A stretch of 20,956 bases of DNA from Paulinella micropora (GCA_009731375.1 BJOX01000340.1:623919-644874); one strand, 5' to 3'. Shown: positions 9,173 to 18,092, counted from the stretch's first letter. Numbers and translations are program-made. The notes: generated by a model from the letters alone, not told the origin.

Positions 9173-10553
9173 GATAGACCAGAAAGAACAGAAAGAACAG
9201 ATAGAGTAGATAGAGTAGATAGAATAGATAGAATAGATAGAATAGATAGAATCATATATAGAATAGATAGAATAGATAGAATAGATAGAATAGATAGAAC
9301 GATAGAACATATAGGACATATCGGAAAGATAGGAAAGATAGGAAAGATAGGACAGATAGGACAGATAGAAGATAAAACAGATAGAACAGATAGAACAGAT
9401 ATTACAGATAGAATAGATAGAATAGAATAGATAGAATAGATAGAATAGATAAAACAGATTGACTAGATAAAACAGATAGAAAAGATAAAACAGGTAGAAT
9501 AGATAAAACAGGTAGAATATATAAAATAGACAGAATAGATAGAATAGATAGAATAGATAGAATAGATAGAATAGATTGAATAGAATGGAACGATAGGACA
9601 TATAGGACAAATAGGAAAGATAGGAAAGATAGGACAGATAGGACAGATAGGACAGACAGGACAGTGAGTATAGATAGAATAGATAGAAGAGATAGAACAG
9701 ATAGAATAGATAGAACAGGTAGGACAGGTAGAATAGATAGAACAGAAAGAACAGAAAGAACAGAAAGAATAGAAAGAATAGAAAGAATAGATAGTATAGA
9801 TAGAATAGATAGAATAGATAGAAGAGATAGAATAGATAATATAGATAGAATAGATAGAATAGATGGAATAGATAGAATAGATGGAATAGATAGAATAGAT
9901 AGAATAGATAGAACACATAGAACAGATAGAACAGATAGAACAGATAGAATAGATAGAAAAGATAGAAGATAGAAAAGATAGAAAAGATAGAAAAGATAGA
10001 ATAGATAGAATAGATAAAACAGATAGAATAGATAAAACAGATAGAATAGATAGAATAGATGGAAGAGATAGAAGAGATAAAATAGATAGTATAGATAGAA
10101 TAGATAGAAGAAGAAAAGATAGAATACATAGAATAGAATGGAACGATAGGACATATAGGACACATTGGAAAGATAAGACATATAGGACAAATATGACAGA
10201 TAGAACAGATAGAACAGATAGAAAAGATAGAAAAGATAGAAAAGATAGAAAAGATAAAACAGATAGAATAGATAGAACAGATAGAATAGATAAAATAGAT
10301 AAAATAGATAAAATAGATAGAATAGGTAGAATAGGTAGAATGGATAGAATAGATAGAATAGATAGACTAGATAGAATAGATAGATTAGATAGAATAGATA
10401 GAATAGATAGAATGGGATGGAACGATAGGACATATACGACATATAGGAAAGATAGGACAGATAGGACAGATAGGGCAGATAGGACAGATAGGACAGATAG
10501 GACAGTGAGTATAGATAAAATAGATAAAAGAGATAGAAAAGATGGAAGAGAAA
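9172..10553. repeat. AGATAGAAT 9-bp minisatellite with higher-order repeats
   Basis: A 9-bp unit close to AGATAGAAT, degenerate and punctuated by a complex block (GGAACGATAGGACATATAGG, then GGAAAGATAGG and GGACAGATAGG units) starting near 9296, 9587, 10140 and 10419. Because the unit is a multiple of three, every frame on both strands is open for hundreds of codons (RID, YSI, LFY and ILS repeats). These are not genes. Confidence 0.92.
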
Positions 10554-10554
10554 A

Positions 10555-10800
10555 GTATGTATGTATGTATGTATGTATGCATGTATGCATGTATGCATGT
10601 ATGCATGTATTAGTATGCATGTATGCTATGTATGTATGTATGTATGTATGTATGTGTGTATGCATGCATGTATGCATGCATGCATGTATGCATGCATGCA
10701 TGTATGTATGTATGCATGCATGCATGCATGCATGCATGTATGTATGTATGTATGTATGTATGTATGTATGTATGTATGCATGTATGTATGTATGTATGTA

Positions 10801-10833
<33 letters not shown>

Positions 10834-10935
10834 ATATGTATGTATGTATGTATGTATGTAGGTATGTATGTAGGTATGTATGTAGGTATGTATGTATGTA
10901 TGTAGGTCTGTATGTATGTATGTATGTATGTAAAT
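10555..10935. repeat. (TATG)n array with ATGC variants
   Basis: About 380 bases of TATG/TGCATGTA repeats, the reverse complement in kind of 8832-9172. Confidence 0.95.
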
Positions 10936-10946
10936 GGAACAAATGG

Positions 10947-11266
10947 ATTAGATATAATAGATAGAATAGATAGAACAGATAGAACGGATAGAACATATAG
11001 AACAGATAGAATAGATAAAACAGATAGAATAGATAACTCAGATGGAATAGGTAGAATAGGTAGAATAGACAGAATGGATAGAATAGATAGAATAGATAGA
11101 ATAGATAGAATAGAAATAACATATAGAACAGAATCGACAGGATAGACAGGATAGACAGAATGGACAGAATAGACAGAATAGACAGAATAGACAGAATAGA
11201 TAGGATAGATAGGATAGATAGGATAGATAGAATAGATAGAATAGATAGAATAGATAGAATAGATAG
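10947..11266. repeat. Second AGATAGAAT minisatellite tract
   Basis: Same unit family as 9172-10553. Includes AGACAGAAT and AGATAGGAT variants near 11140-11225. Confidence 0.92.
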
Positions 11267-11271
11267 CATAC

Positions 11272-11322
11272 CTTGGATTGGTAACACTTGGTTTTTTTAT
11301 TGTCAAGCCAAGTTCTTTCTTC
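11272..11322 (-). CDS. IS630-like transposase, 51-base exon
   Basis: Between acceptor gtatgtag (ends 11323) and donor CCAAG|gtatgc, this island reads KKELGLTIKKPSVTNPR in the phase required by its neighbours. An x-x-GLT-x-KKPS segment between the helix-turn-helix and KYT is typical of IS630/Tc1 transposases. The acceptor is made by CATA repeat sequence, so it is weak on its own. The phase match on both sides makes the call. Confidence 0.65.
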
Positions 11323-11396
11323 CTACATACATACATACACACATACAGACACACACACACACATACATACATACATATACATACATACATACATAC
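11323..11396 (-). other. 74-bp intron with (CATA)n
   Basis: Minus-strand donor CTACG|gtatgt, then TATG/TGTG repeats to gtatgtag. Phase 2 is kept, joining IERLR to KKELGLT. Confidence 0.55.
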
Positions 11397-11446
11397 CGTA
11401 GCCTCTCGATGCTCTTTCGGCCTGCACCATCGCGTCCTCCTCGCAA
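11397..11446 (-). CDS. IS630-like transposase, 50-base exon (helix-turn-helix end)
   Basis: Strong 3' splice site (gttttggtttgcag, ending at 11447) and donor gtatgt. Reads LRGGRDGAGRKSIERL and splices into RKKELGLT, as expected at the end of the second helix-turn-helix. The exons seen make about 235 residues against roughly 330-350 in this family, so the first hundred residues should lie in exons upstream. I could not find them between 11450 and 13700. Confidence 0.5.
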
Positions 11447-11449
11447 CTG

Positions 11450-11600
11450 CAAACCAAAACAATATCCCTCTCCTCCTTCTCCTTCTTCTCCTTCTTGAAC
11501 TCTCTCTCTCTTCTCTCTCTCTTCTCTCTCTCATTCTTCTTTTCCTCTTCTTCTTCTTCCTTTTTTTTCCGTTATTATTTTTACTACTAATATTGTTGCC

Positions 11601-11631
<31 letters not shown>

Positions 11632-11765
11632 TTTCTGGTGTTGTTGTTTTTGCTGTTGTTATTGTTGTAGTTGTTGCTACTATCTATATTACTGTTTTTG
11701 TTTTCTCTCTCTCTCTCTCTTTCTCTCTCACTCTCTCTCTCTCTTCTCTCTCTCTATCTCTCTCT

Positions 11766-11815
<50 letters not shown>

Positions 11816-11826
11816 TTCTTTCTCTC

Positions 11827-11857
<31 letters not shown>

Positions 11858-11860
11858 AAA
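11450..11860. repeat. Pyrimidine-rich and (CT)n repeats
   Basis: CTTCTC, CT and TTTA repeats with a short TTG/ATT-rich stretch around 11580-11700; no supported gene beyond the exon at its left edge. Confidence 0.85.
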
Positions 11861-11961
11861 CATACATACAAACATGCATACAAACATACAAACAAACATG
11901 CATACAAACATACATACATACAATGTACATACATACATAATGTACATACATGGTATTACGT

Positions 11962-11962
<1 letters not shown>
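11861..11962. repeat. Degenerate (CATA)n tract
   Basis: Short tract of CATA with CAAA and TGCA variants. aatgtacatacat occurs twice. Confidence 0.85.
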
Positions 11963-11963
<1 letters not shown>

Positions 11964-12011
<48 letters not shown>

Positions 12012-12217
12012 AACAACAACAACAACAACATCTTGCACTTAATAATTACTTTGTATAAATTTTGATTGATAAATTGAACAACAACAACAATAGTGGAAAT
12101 TGAAGGCCGTAGCCACACACCATCTTGCATTTTACATACTTTGTTTAAGTTTTATTATTATTAAATACAACAACAACAACAACAACTAACAACAACAACA
12201 ACAACAACAACAACAGC

Positions 12218-12265
<48 letters not shown>
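11964..12265. repeat. (CAA)n arrays with a duplicated AT-rich spacer
   Basis: CAA runs at 11964-12028 and 12167-12265. Each is adjacent to a related spacer (catcttgcacttaataatta near 12028 and catcttgcattttacatact near 12121), suggesting an old tandem duplication of about 92 bp. Confidence 0.85.
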
Positions 12266-12266
<1 letters not shown>

Positions 12267-12317
12267 TATTAATATTAATTAGATTGCTCCTCAACTGTTG
12301 TATTATTATTAAATTTT

Positions 12318-12318
<1 letters not shown>

Positions 12319-12369
<51 letters not shown>

Positions 12370-12400
12370 CTGTTACAACAACAACAGATGATGATGATGA

Positions 12401-12463
<63 letters not shown>

Positions 12464-12464
12464 A

Positions 12465-12536
<72 letters not shown>

Positions 12537-12537
12537 C
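12319..12537. repeat. (CAA)n followed by (TTG)n: large inverted repeat
   Basis: CAA repeats at 12319-12387 are followed by gatgatgatgatg and then about 135 bases of TTG repeats. The arrays are complementary, so a stem of over 60 bp could form around the GATG loop. Confidence 0.93.
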
Positions 12538-12871
12538 AGCATCATCACATCATCAACATCACCAAGAACAATAGAATAGAATAGAATTTGTTTAAAGGAC
12601 TGACAGTGCCTAATTGGCACTATGATCCCTGGCAGGGACTAGAGGAAAAACTAGCACGCCGTTTCGTGAGGAAAAAAGCTTGCGGCACAAGGAAGAGAGA
12701 CTAGCAAAATGGCTGCAGAGAAAGTCCGAACAGAAAAAGTCGAAAACTTGGAAACACTAAAAACCAAATGGCTCATATGCCTCAGCAAGAGGATAGTGAC
12801 TCAGTACTAAAGCAGCAACTCCTGCTCAAAAACACATATTGGCTTTCAAGAAAACCTCATAAACACTACCA
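12538..12871. other. Unique spacer with two adjacent short hairpins
   Basis: No convincing gene. AGTGCC...GGCACT (12605-12621) is followed directly by TCCCTG-G-CAGGGA (12626-12638). A 33-codon ATG frame at 12709-12810 has no supporting feature. Confidence 0.4.
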
Positions 12872-12886
12872 CACTACAAGCCCGTT
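12872..12886 (+). mobile_element. Candidate CACTA-type transposon terminus
   Basis: CACTACAAGCCCG begins here, only 18 bases before the first palindromic unit of the array at 12890. CACTACAA is the classic end of CACTA/EnSpm elements, which carry arrays of short binding sites just inside their ends. No matching inverted end was found elsewhere in the window, so this is tentative. Confidence 0.3.
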
Positions 12887-12889
12887 TAT

Positions 12890-13090
12890 TCAAGGTATAC
12901 CCTGAAACGGTCAAATTATACCCTGAAAAGCCTCAAGGTATTGATCTTTAACTTGAACAGCCTCAAGGTAGTGATTTCTATAACTTGAAAGTGATAAAAA
13001 CCTCAAGGTATTGATTTCTATACCTTGAAACAGTGAAAAAAAATTTTTTTCCATGTTTCAAGGTAAAAAATTTTATACATTGAAAGTTTC
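12890..13090. repeat. Palindrome array I (TCAAGGTA / TACCTTGA half-sites)
   Basis: Units at 12890-12905 and 12911-12926 (21 bp apart), then longer foldbacks at 12933-12957, 12963-12988, 13003-13028 and 13058-13083. A perfect 12-bp inverted repeat pairs 13021-13032 with 13054-13065 around A8T7. Confidence 0.85.
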
Positions 13091-13342
13091 AATTGTACGT
13101 TATGCCAGCATTAAGAATCAGGAAAAGAACGTGCCCTCGCTAAGAAATCAGGAAAAGGAGTCAGGAAGTGTGCTAAAAATAAAATTTAGTATTTTTACCA
13201 AATGTGGGTGGTTCAAATAATTAAAAAAGCATTTGTTTGATTTTTCCCCACCATTTTAATCTTTTCAACTAAGAGTGCATGTGATTAATCAAAGAGCACA
13301 GTTTACACTCGTAAGGATTTTTTGATTTTTTTTTACAAGTCA

Positions 13343-13345
<3 letters not shown>
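13091..13345. other. AT-rich spacer
   Basis: No gene or clear repeat seen. Confidence 0.5.
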
Positions 13346-13398
<53 letters not shown>

Positions 13399-13412
13399 TC
13401 TTCTTCTTCTTC
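13346..13412. repeat. (CT)n then (TTC)n microsatellite
   Basis: Pure CT repeat followed by a short TTC run. Confidence 0.95.
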
Positions 13413-13755
13413 GTTTTTATTGAGAGAACAATTTTTACAATCGGACTCAAGGATCGTCCACGTGAAAAGTATAGCTATTGAGTCATACCTTTATCTAAGG
13501 TGGAAACCTAGTTATTAAATCGAGCGTATTAATTGAAAGTATTAATATTAGGTCGCTTGATATTAATCTTATTAATATTAATGTTTATGTTTAGATATGT
13601 TGCGTAATATGTAGCTTAAGTATTCATGTTATTAATATTAATGTTTATGTTTGCATCAGTAGTAATATACTAGAATGATCGGAGTGAGTGAAAATTAGTA
13701 GTTCAGTGAATATGTCTGGACAGTAGTATGAGAAGGGAGAGGGGAAAAAAAAAAA
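13413..13755. other. AT-rich spacer with a 60-bp tandem duplication
   Basis: ttattaatattaatgtttat occurs near 13569 and again 60 bases downstream, both followed by gttt. No coding sequence is apparent. Confidence 0.6.
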
Positions 13756-13756
13756 A

Positions 13757-13757
13757 A

Positions 13758-13821
<64 letters not shown>

Positions 13822-13826
13822 AGAGG
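13757..13826. repeat. (GA)n microsatellite
   Basis: A-run, then nearly pure GA repeat, ending in gaaaagagaggg. Confidence 0.95.
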
Positions 13827-13929
13827 GGCAAGTGAAGGAGTGGTTTGTTGGTGTGGTTGGGAGACCATATTCGTTGGACGGAGTCCGGCGGAGGATTCTT
13901 CAAAGACCATGCTGGTGGATGGTTGCTGT

Positions 13930-14054
13930 TGTGTGTGTGTGTGTGTGTTTTTTTTTTATATAAACTTATTTATGCATATATAAATATATATATGTATGCA
14001 TATAAGTTAATTATTAATTAATTAATTAATTTTTTTTTTGTTTTTGATGTTTTT

Positions 14055-14085
<31 letters not shown>

Positions 14086-14100
14086 TGTAGTCATTGTTGT
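13930..14100. repeat. 3' tail and flank of the retrotransposon: (TG)n, T-runs and TTAA repeats
   Basis: In element orientation the sequence after the RT core is CA repeat, A-rich, then (AATT)n, then TA-rich and a second CA repeat. The exact 3' end and any target duplication cannot be placed because these are low-complexity. Confidence 0.7.
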
Positions 14101-15922
14101 TATTATTATCATTATTATTATTATGTTTTTGTTGTTCTAGGAGGTGAGCTTTTATCCGCTTTTTGAAGATGTTGAGTGATGTTGTGTCCTTGATATCTTG
14201 TGGGAGTTGGTTCCATTGATGCAGGAACAGTTTTGTTTGATATGGGGTGTTGTGGTCGATGAATAAGTTGCTTTTGATTGAGTGTCGAGTATGGTATGAA
14301 TGGATATGATTTGTTGGGGTGAAGGTGTTGTCGTGTAGTGGTCTGTTGAGTTCTTTGGCGGGATGGATGAATGGGTGGATTTCTATACAAACTCTTAGTT
14401 TATATAGTTGAGTGATATCAAGGATTTCGAGTTGGTCGAGGAGCGGTTTAGTATGTGATCGGTAATGAGTCTTGGCTATTATTCTGATGATTTTTTTATG
14501 TATTTTTATGAGTGGTTGTATGTATTTTTTGTTTTTGTCATGGGTCCCCCAGATGGAGATGTGTTGAATGAGATGAGGGAAGATGTGCGTGTAGTATAGT
14601 TGTTTCATGATTGTTGTGTGGAGAAATTGTTGTGCGTATCGGAGAGAAGTGATTGTTGGCTGTAGTTTGCGTATGATGTTGCTTATGTGTTGATTGTATC
14701 GCAGGTTGTGTTGGAGTGTTATGCCTAGTAGTTTGGCATGTTTACATTGTTCAAGTGTGTAGTTGTTTATGTTTATTGTTACGTTCTGTTTGGTTTTGTG
14801 GAAGATTGTGTATGTTGTTTTGGTTGGGTTTGGTACGAGGTTGTTGGAGTGGAAGTAGTTGATTAGTTTGGTTATTTCTGTCTGTGTTTTTTGTTGTAGG
14901 TTGTTGGGTGATTTTGCTGTTATTATAAGTGTTGTGTCGTCTGCATATGTGTATACTGTTCCTTGTTTTATTATGTTTATAATGTCATTAATATATAGCA
15001 AAAAGAAAGTAGTAGATAGCGTGCTGCCTTGCGGAATGCCATGTGTTATAGTGCGTTTGTGTGATTTTGCGTGCTGTGTGTGTACTTCTTGAGCTCGGTT
15101 TGAAAAGTAGGATGCAAAGAAATTAACAGTGTCTTCGGAAAAATTGAAGTTTGTCCTGAGTTTCTTAATTAACTTTGCATGTTCTACTGTGTCGTAGGCT
15201 TTTGACAAGTCTACGTAAAGCGCTAGCACGAGTTCTTCTCTGTCTTTGTGTTTGTGTATTTGGTTTAGGATAGTCTGGACTGTCATTGTCGTGTTTGAGT
15301 TCGGGCGGAAGGCGTATTGCGTATGTGATATTATGTTATGTTTCGTTAGATGGTCCATGACTTGTTTATTTATTATTGTGTCGAAGATTTTAGCTATTAT
15401 TGGTAGTAATGAAATAGGTCTGTAGTTTACTGGCATGCTTGTGTCGCTAGCTTTGTATATTTCTATTACTTTAGTTGTTTTTAGTGCATCTGGGTAACTA
15501 TTTTCCTTTATTGCTTTATTAAATAGTTCTGTGAGCGTGGGTGCGATGTAAGTGTGCATGTCTTTTATTATTGCAGGCTTTATTTTATATATGTCTTCTG
15601 CTTTGTCTCTGTTTATGTTTTTGAGTGTTTTTTGTACTGTGTCCTGTGTTATAGTTTGTAGTTTGAAGCTAGGGTGTGTGTGTGTCTCTGCCGCTACAAT
15701 TTCTTCCTGTTCTATCTTTGGTATGTTGTTGCTTGTTTTCTTGCCTATTGTTATGTAATGATCGTTGAATGCATTTGCTATGTCTGTTGGGTCTATGTAT
15801 GTTTTGTTGTTGTAGTACGCTACTGCTGGTGATTTTCTTGGTGGTTTGTTGTTTGGGACTAGTTCTTTGAGTTTTCTGTGTTGTTTCTTCGGATTGTATT
15901 TGTTTTCTTCTAGTACTCTCAT
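14018..15922 (-). mobile_element. Non-LTR retrotransposon, 5'-truncated, open reverse transcriptase frame
   Basis: One uninterrupted frame of 634 codons. RT blocks in order: VNYRPISLLPIIAKIFD (about 165-181), YAFRPNSNTT (203-212), LYVDLSKAYDTVEH (235-248), HGIPQGSTLS (294-303), TYADDTTLI (325-333, catalytic Asp pair near 14941), a thumb-like region, and TTSLNIFKKRIKAHLL near 580-595. This is a jockey/CR1-type RT, probably active as last encoded. The endonuclease is absent: the frame begins in the linker before RT, directly against a (GA)n tract at 15923, the usual 5' truncation of LINE copies. The last 35 residues are microsatellite-encoded (Asn, then His-Thr repeats, then Lys), so the original stop was lost or the 3' UTR is very short. 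The lack of stops suggests a recent insertion. Confidence 0.9.
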
Positions 15923-15924
15923 TA

Positions 15925-16014
15925 TCTCTCTCTCTCTCTCTCTCTCTCTCTAGTACTAGTATCTCTCTCTCTCTCTTTTCTTCCTTCTCTCAAGATCTCT
16001 CTCTATCACTCTCT

Positions 16015-16056
<42 letters not shown>

Positions 16057-16182
16057 CTCTCTCTCTCTCTGTACATGTCTCTCTCTCTATCTCTCTCTCG
16101 ATCTGTCTTTCTCTCTCTATCTCAATATCTCTCTCTCTCTCTCTATTTCTCTCTCCCTCCCCCCCCCCCCCCCTCCCTCTCT
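15925..16182. repeat. (CT)n tract including a C15 run
   Basis: CT repeats with tctagtactagtatctctct interruption and a run of 15 C at 16159-16173. The retrotransposon's truncated 5' end abuts it. Confidence 0.93.
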
Positions 16183-16188
16183 CCATCT

Positions 16189-16550
16189 CACTACAACGTA
16201 TGCTTGAGTGCATGTCCAGCGTGCATTGATTAAGTACGGGTCCTAGTCTTTGTGATGGTTGATGTACCCATTGCAAAACTACGTGATCGGAACGACTTTG
16301 CAGACGTTGGAATGAACATCTTTTGATGTATATTCTTGTACATGTACAGAGTTCGCTCCGTGACATGGAATGCGTATGCACAAAGGTTTGTTCTACTGTT
16401 TTGCGATAAACGCATATGAGAGTGTTGCCTTTTTATTTGCTTGCATTTTTCACTTTTTTTTACTTACTACATTATGCATCATTTATATGTACTGTATATA
16501 TACATGTCTAAACTTTTCTCTGTATCTCTTTCTCCCCGTCTCTCTGTTGC

Positions 16551-16582
<32 letters not shown>

Positions 16583-16690
16583 GTTGTTTTTCCTCTCTCT
16601 CTCTATCTATCTATCTCTTTCTCTCTCTCATTTCTCTCTCTCTCATTTCTCTCTTTCTTTGCTTTCCTTCTCTCAAAATATGTCTCAATC

Positions 16691-16727
<37 letters not shown>

Positions 16728-16736
16728 CTCACTCAA

Positions 16737-16786
<50 letters not shown>

Positions 16787-16990
16787 CCCTCATTGAATCA
16801 AGGTATACCTTGCCTTACCAAAGTATATCTTGCACTACCAAGGCATACCTTGAATCACAGTAGGAGCCGAAGGCAATGTACAAAACATTCTAACAGGGCT
16901 TAGCGCAAGATTATTAATACTAACATAATTATGCCCGGCGGAAGATGAACAGTGCATATCGCAAGATAATTAATACTAACATAAGTCTAA
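16189..16990. repeat. Segmental duplication, copy A
   Basis: Matches 17138-17683 from acaacgtatgcttgagtgc to the AATACTAACATAAG end, with only scattered substitutions outside the CT repeats. It begins CACTACAACG. On the minus strand both copies keep an open frame beginning at ATG (16381 and 17324; SRSELxTCTRIYIKRxSF). An internal 3-base indel preserves that frame, but a 1-base indel later breaks it. The long CT tract at 16500-16790 accounts for the extra length. Confidence 0.85.
16799..16852. repeat. Palindrome array II, 20-bp period
   Basis: CAAGGTATACCTTG at 16799-16812, CAAAGTATATCTTG at 16819-16832 and CAAGGCATACCTTG at 16839-16852, separated by 6-base spacers (CCTTAC, CACTAC). Confidence 0.93.
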
Positions 16991-17137
16991 TTACCCTTTT
17001 GAAAAGAAATGTAGCTCAACACCTGTGTTCTCACTTCCGGACTTTATTACAACGCATGAAAGGAACATCGAAAATTTCCTCAACATATTGAAAGAAAACA
17101 TATGTGTCTCAATGTCTCTCTATCTCTCTCTCTCTCG

Positions 17138-17683
17138 ACAACGTATGCTTGAGTGCCTGTCCAACGTGGCACTGATTAAGTAGGGGCCCTAGTCTTTGTG
17201 ATGGTTGATGTACACATTGCAAAACTACGTGATCGGAACGACTTTGCAGACGGAATGAAGATCTTTTGATGTATATTCTTGTACATGTCCCGAGTTCGCT
17301 CCGTGACATGGAAGGCGTATGCACAAAGGTTTGCTACGGTTTTGCGATAAACGCATATGAGAGTGTTAGCTTTTTATTTGCTTCCATGTTTTCCTTTTTT
17401 TACTCACTACATTATGCATCATTTACATGTACTCTCAAGATATGTCTCTCTCTCTCTCAATCTCTCTCTCTCTCTCTCACTGAATCAAAGTATACATTGC
17501 ATTACCAAGGTATACCTTGCCCTACCAAGGTATACCTTGTGTACACTTGAATCACAGTATGAGCCGAAGGTAATCCACAAAACATTCTACCAGTGCTTAG
17601 AGCAAGATAATTAATACTAACATAATTATGTCAGGCGGAAGATGAACAGGGCATAGCCCGAGATAATTAATACTAACATAAGG
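17138..17683. repeat. Segmental duplication, copy B
   Basis: Shorter copy of 16189-16990, offset by about 945 bases, with a reduced CT tract. It has the same flanking order: unique 5' part, CT repeats, palindrome array, gccgaagg segment and two AATTAATACTAACATAA units. Confidence 0.85.
17486..17539. repeat. Palindrome array III, 20-bp period
   Basis: CAAAGTATACATTG (17486-17499) and two perfect CAAGGTATACCTTG units (17506-17519 and 17526-17539). It is the counterpart of array II in duplication copy B. Confidence 0.93.
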
Positions 17684-17750
17684 TGACGAAGGGACTTGCT
17701 TACCATTTCATTTACAGCCAACGACAATCCTGTAAGAGAAGAACCTAGTG

Positions 17751-17803
17751 GCTAGGTTGAGGAGAAAAACTTAGCCAGAAAATCTTTTTCTCCTCAACCT
17801 AGC
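17751..17803. repeat. Perfect 19-bp inverted repeat (hairpin)
   Basis: GCTAGGTTGAGGAGAAAAA at 17751-17769 is the exact reverse complement of 17785-17803, with a 15-base loop. It is the strongest stem in unique sequence here. Confidence 0.92.
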
Positions 17804-17903
17804 TCTACTGTATCACGGCACTGCTGCTTCACACCAACATAATTATGTTAGGCGCAAGATGATTAACACCAACATAAATATGTCTGTCAGATGATATCAG
17901 GTT

Positions 17904-18023
17904 GCAAGTATACCTTGAATAGTTCAAGGTATACCTTGACTACTTCAAGGTATACCTTGACTATTTCAAGGTATACTTTGACAATTTCAAGGTGTACCTT
18001 GGATATGTAAGGTAAACATTGAA
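17904..18023. repeat. Palindrome array IV, 21-bp period
   Basis: Six units based on TCAAGGTATACCTTGA. Five start at 17924, 17945, 17966, 17987 and 18008, exactly 21 bases apart, preceded by one with a 1-base deletion at 17904-17918. Spacers are CTA(C/T)T-like. Confidence 0.93.
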
Positions 18024-18092
18024 ATGTTTATGTCAGGCGCAAGATGATTAAAACCAACATAAATATGTCTTTCATATCAGGTGCTTGTTACC

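Larger units (their letters stand above)
8823..11271 (-). other. 2.4-kb intron composed of microsatellites
   Basis: Bounded on the minus strand by the donor CCAAG|gtatgc (11271) and the acceptor gtatgcag (8823). Removing it joins phase 2 to phase 1, reading TNPRKYTIQN. Its content is almost only (CATA)n, the AGATAGAAT minisatellite and (TATG)n. Confidence 0.6.
16903..18070. repeat. Dispersed repeat: CAAGATNATTAANACNAACATAANTATG
   Basis: At least six copies or partial copies, near 16903-16933, 16959-16985, 17601-17630, 17658-17682, 17851-17882 and 18036-18068. Most follow a GGCG(C/G)AAGATGA-type block. They alternate with the palindrome arrays. Confidence 0.75.

Noticed and set aside
8987-10737. 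Minus-strand frames of up to 424 codons (YSI, LFY, ILS repeats) and plus-strand RID/DRT repeats
   Set aside because: They are translations of a 9-bp and a 4-bp tandem repeat and are open in every frame; the exons of the real gene lie outside them.
12709-12810. 33-residue ATG frame (MAAEKVRTEKVENLE)
   Set aside because: Short, no recognisable motif and no supporting context.
13695-13910. Minus-strand frames with Ser-Leu runs
   Set aside because: Mostly GA-repeat translation; the non-repeat 30 residues show no recognisable pattern.
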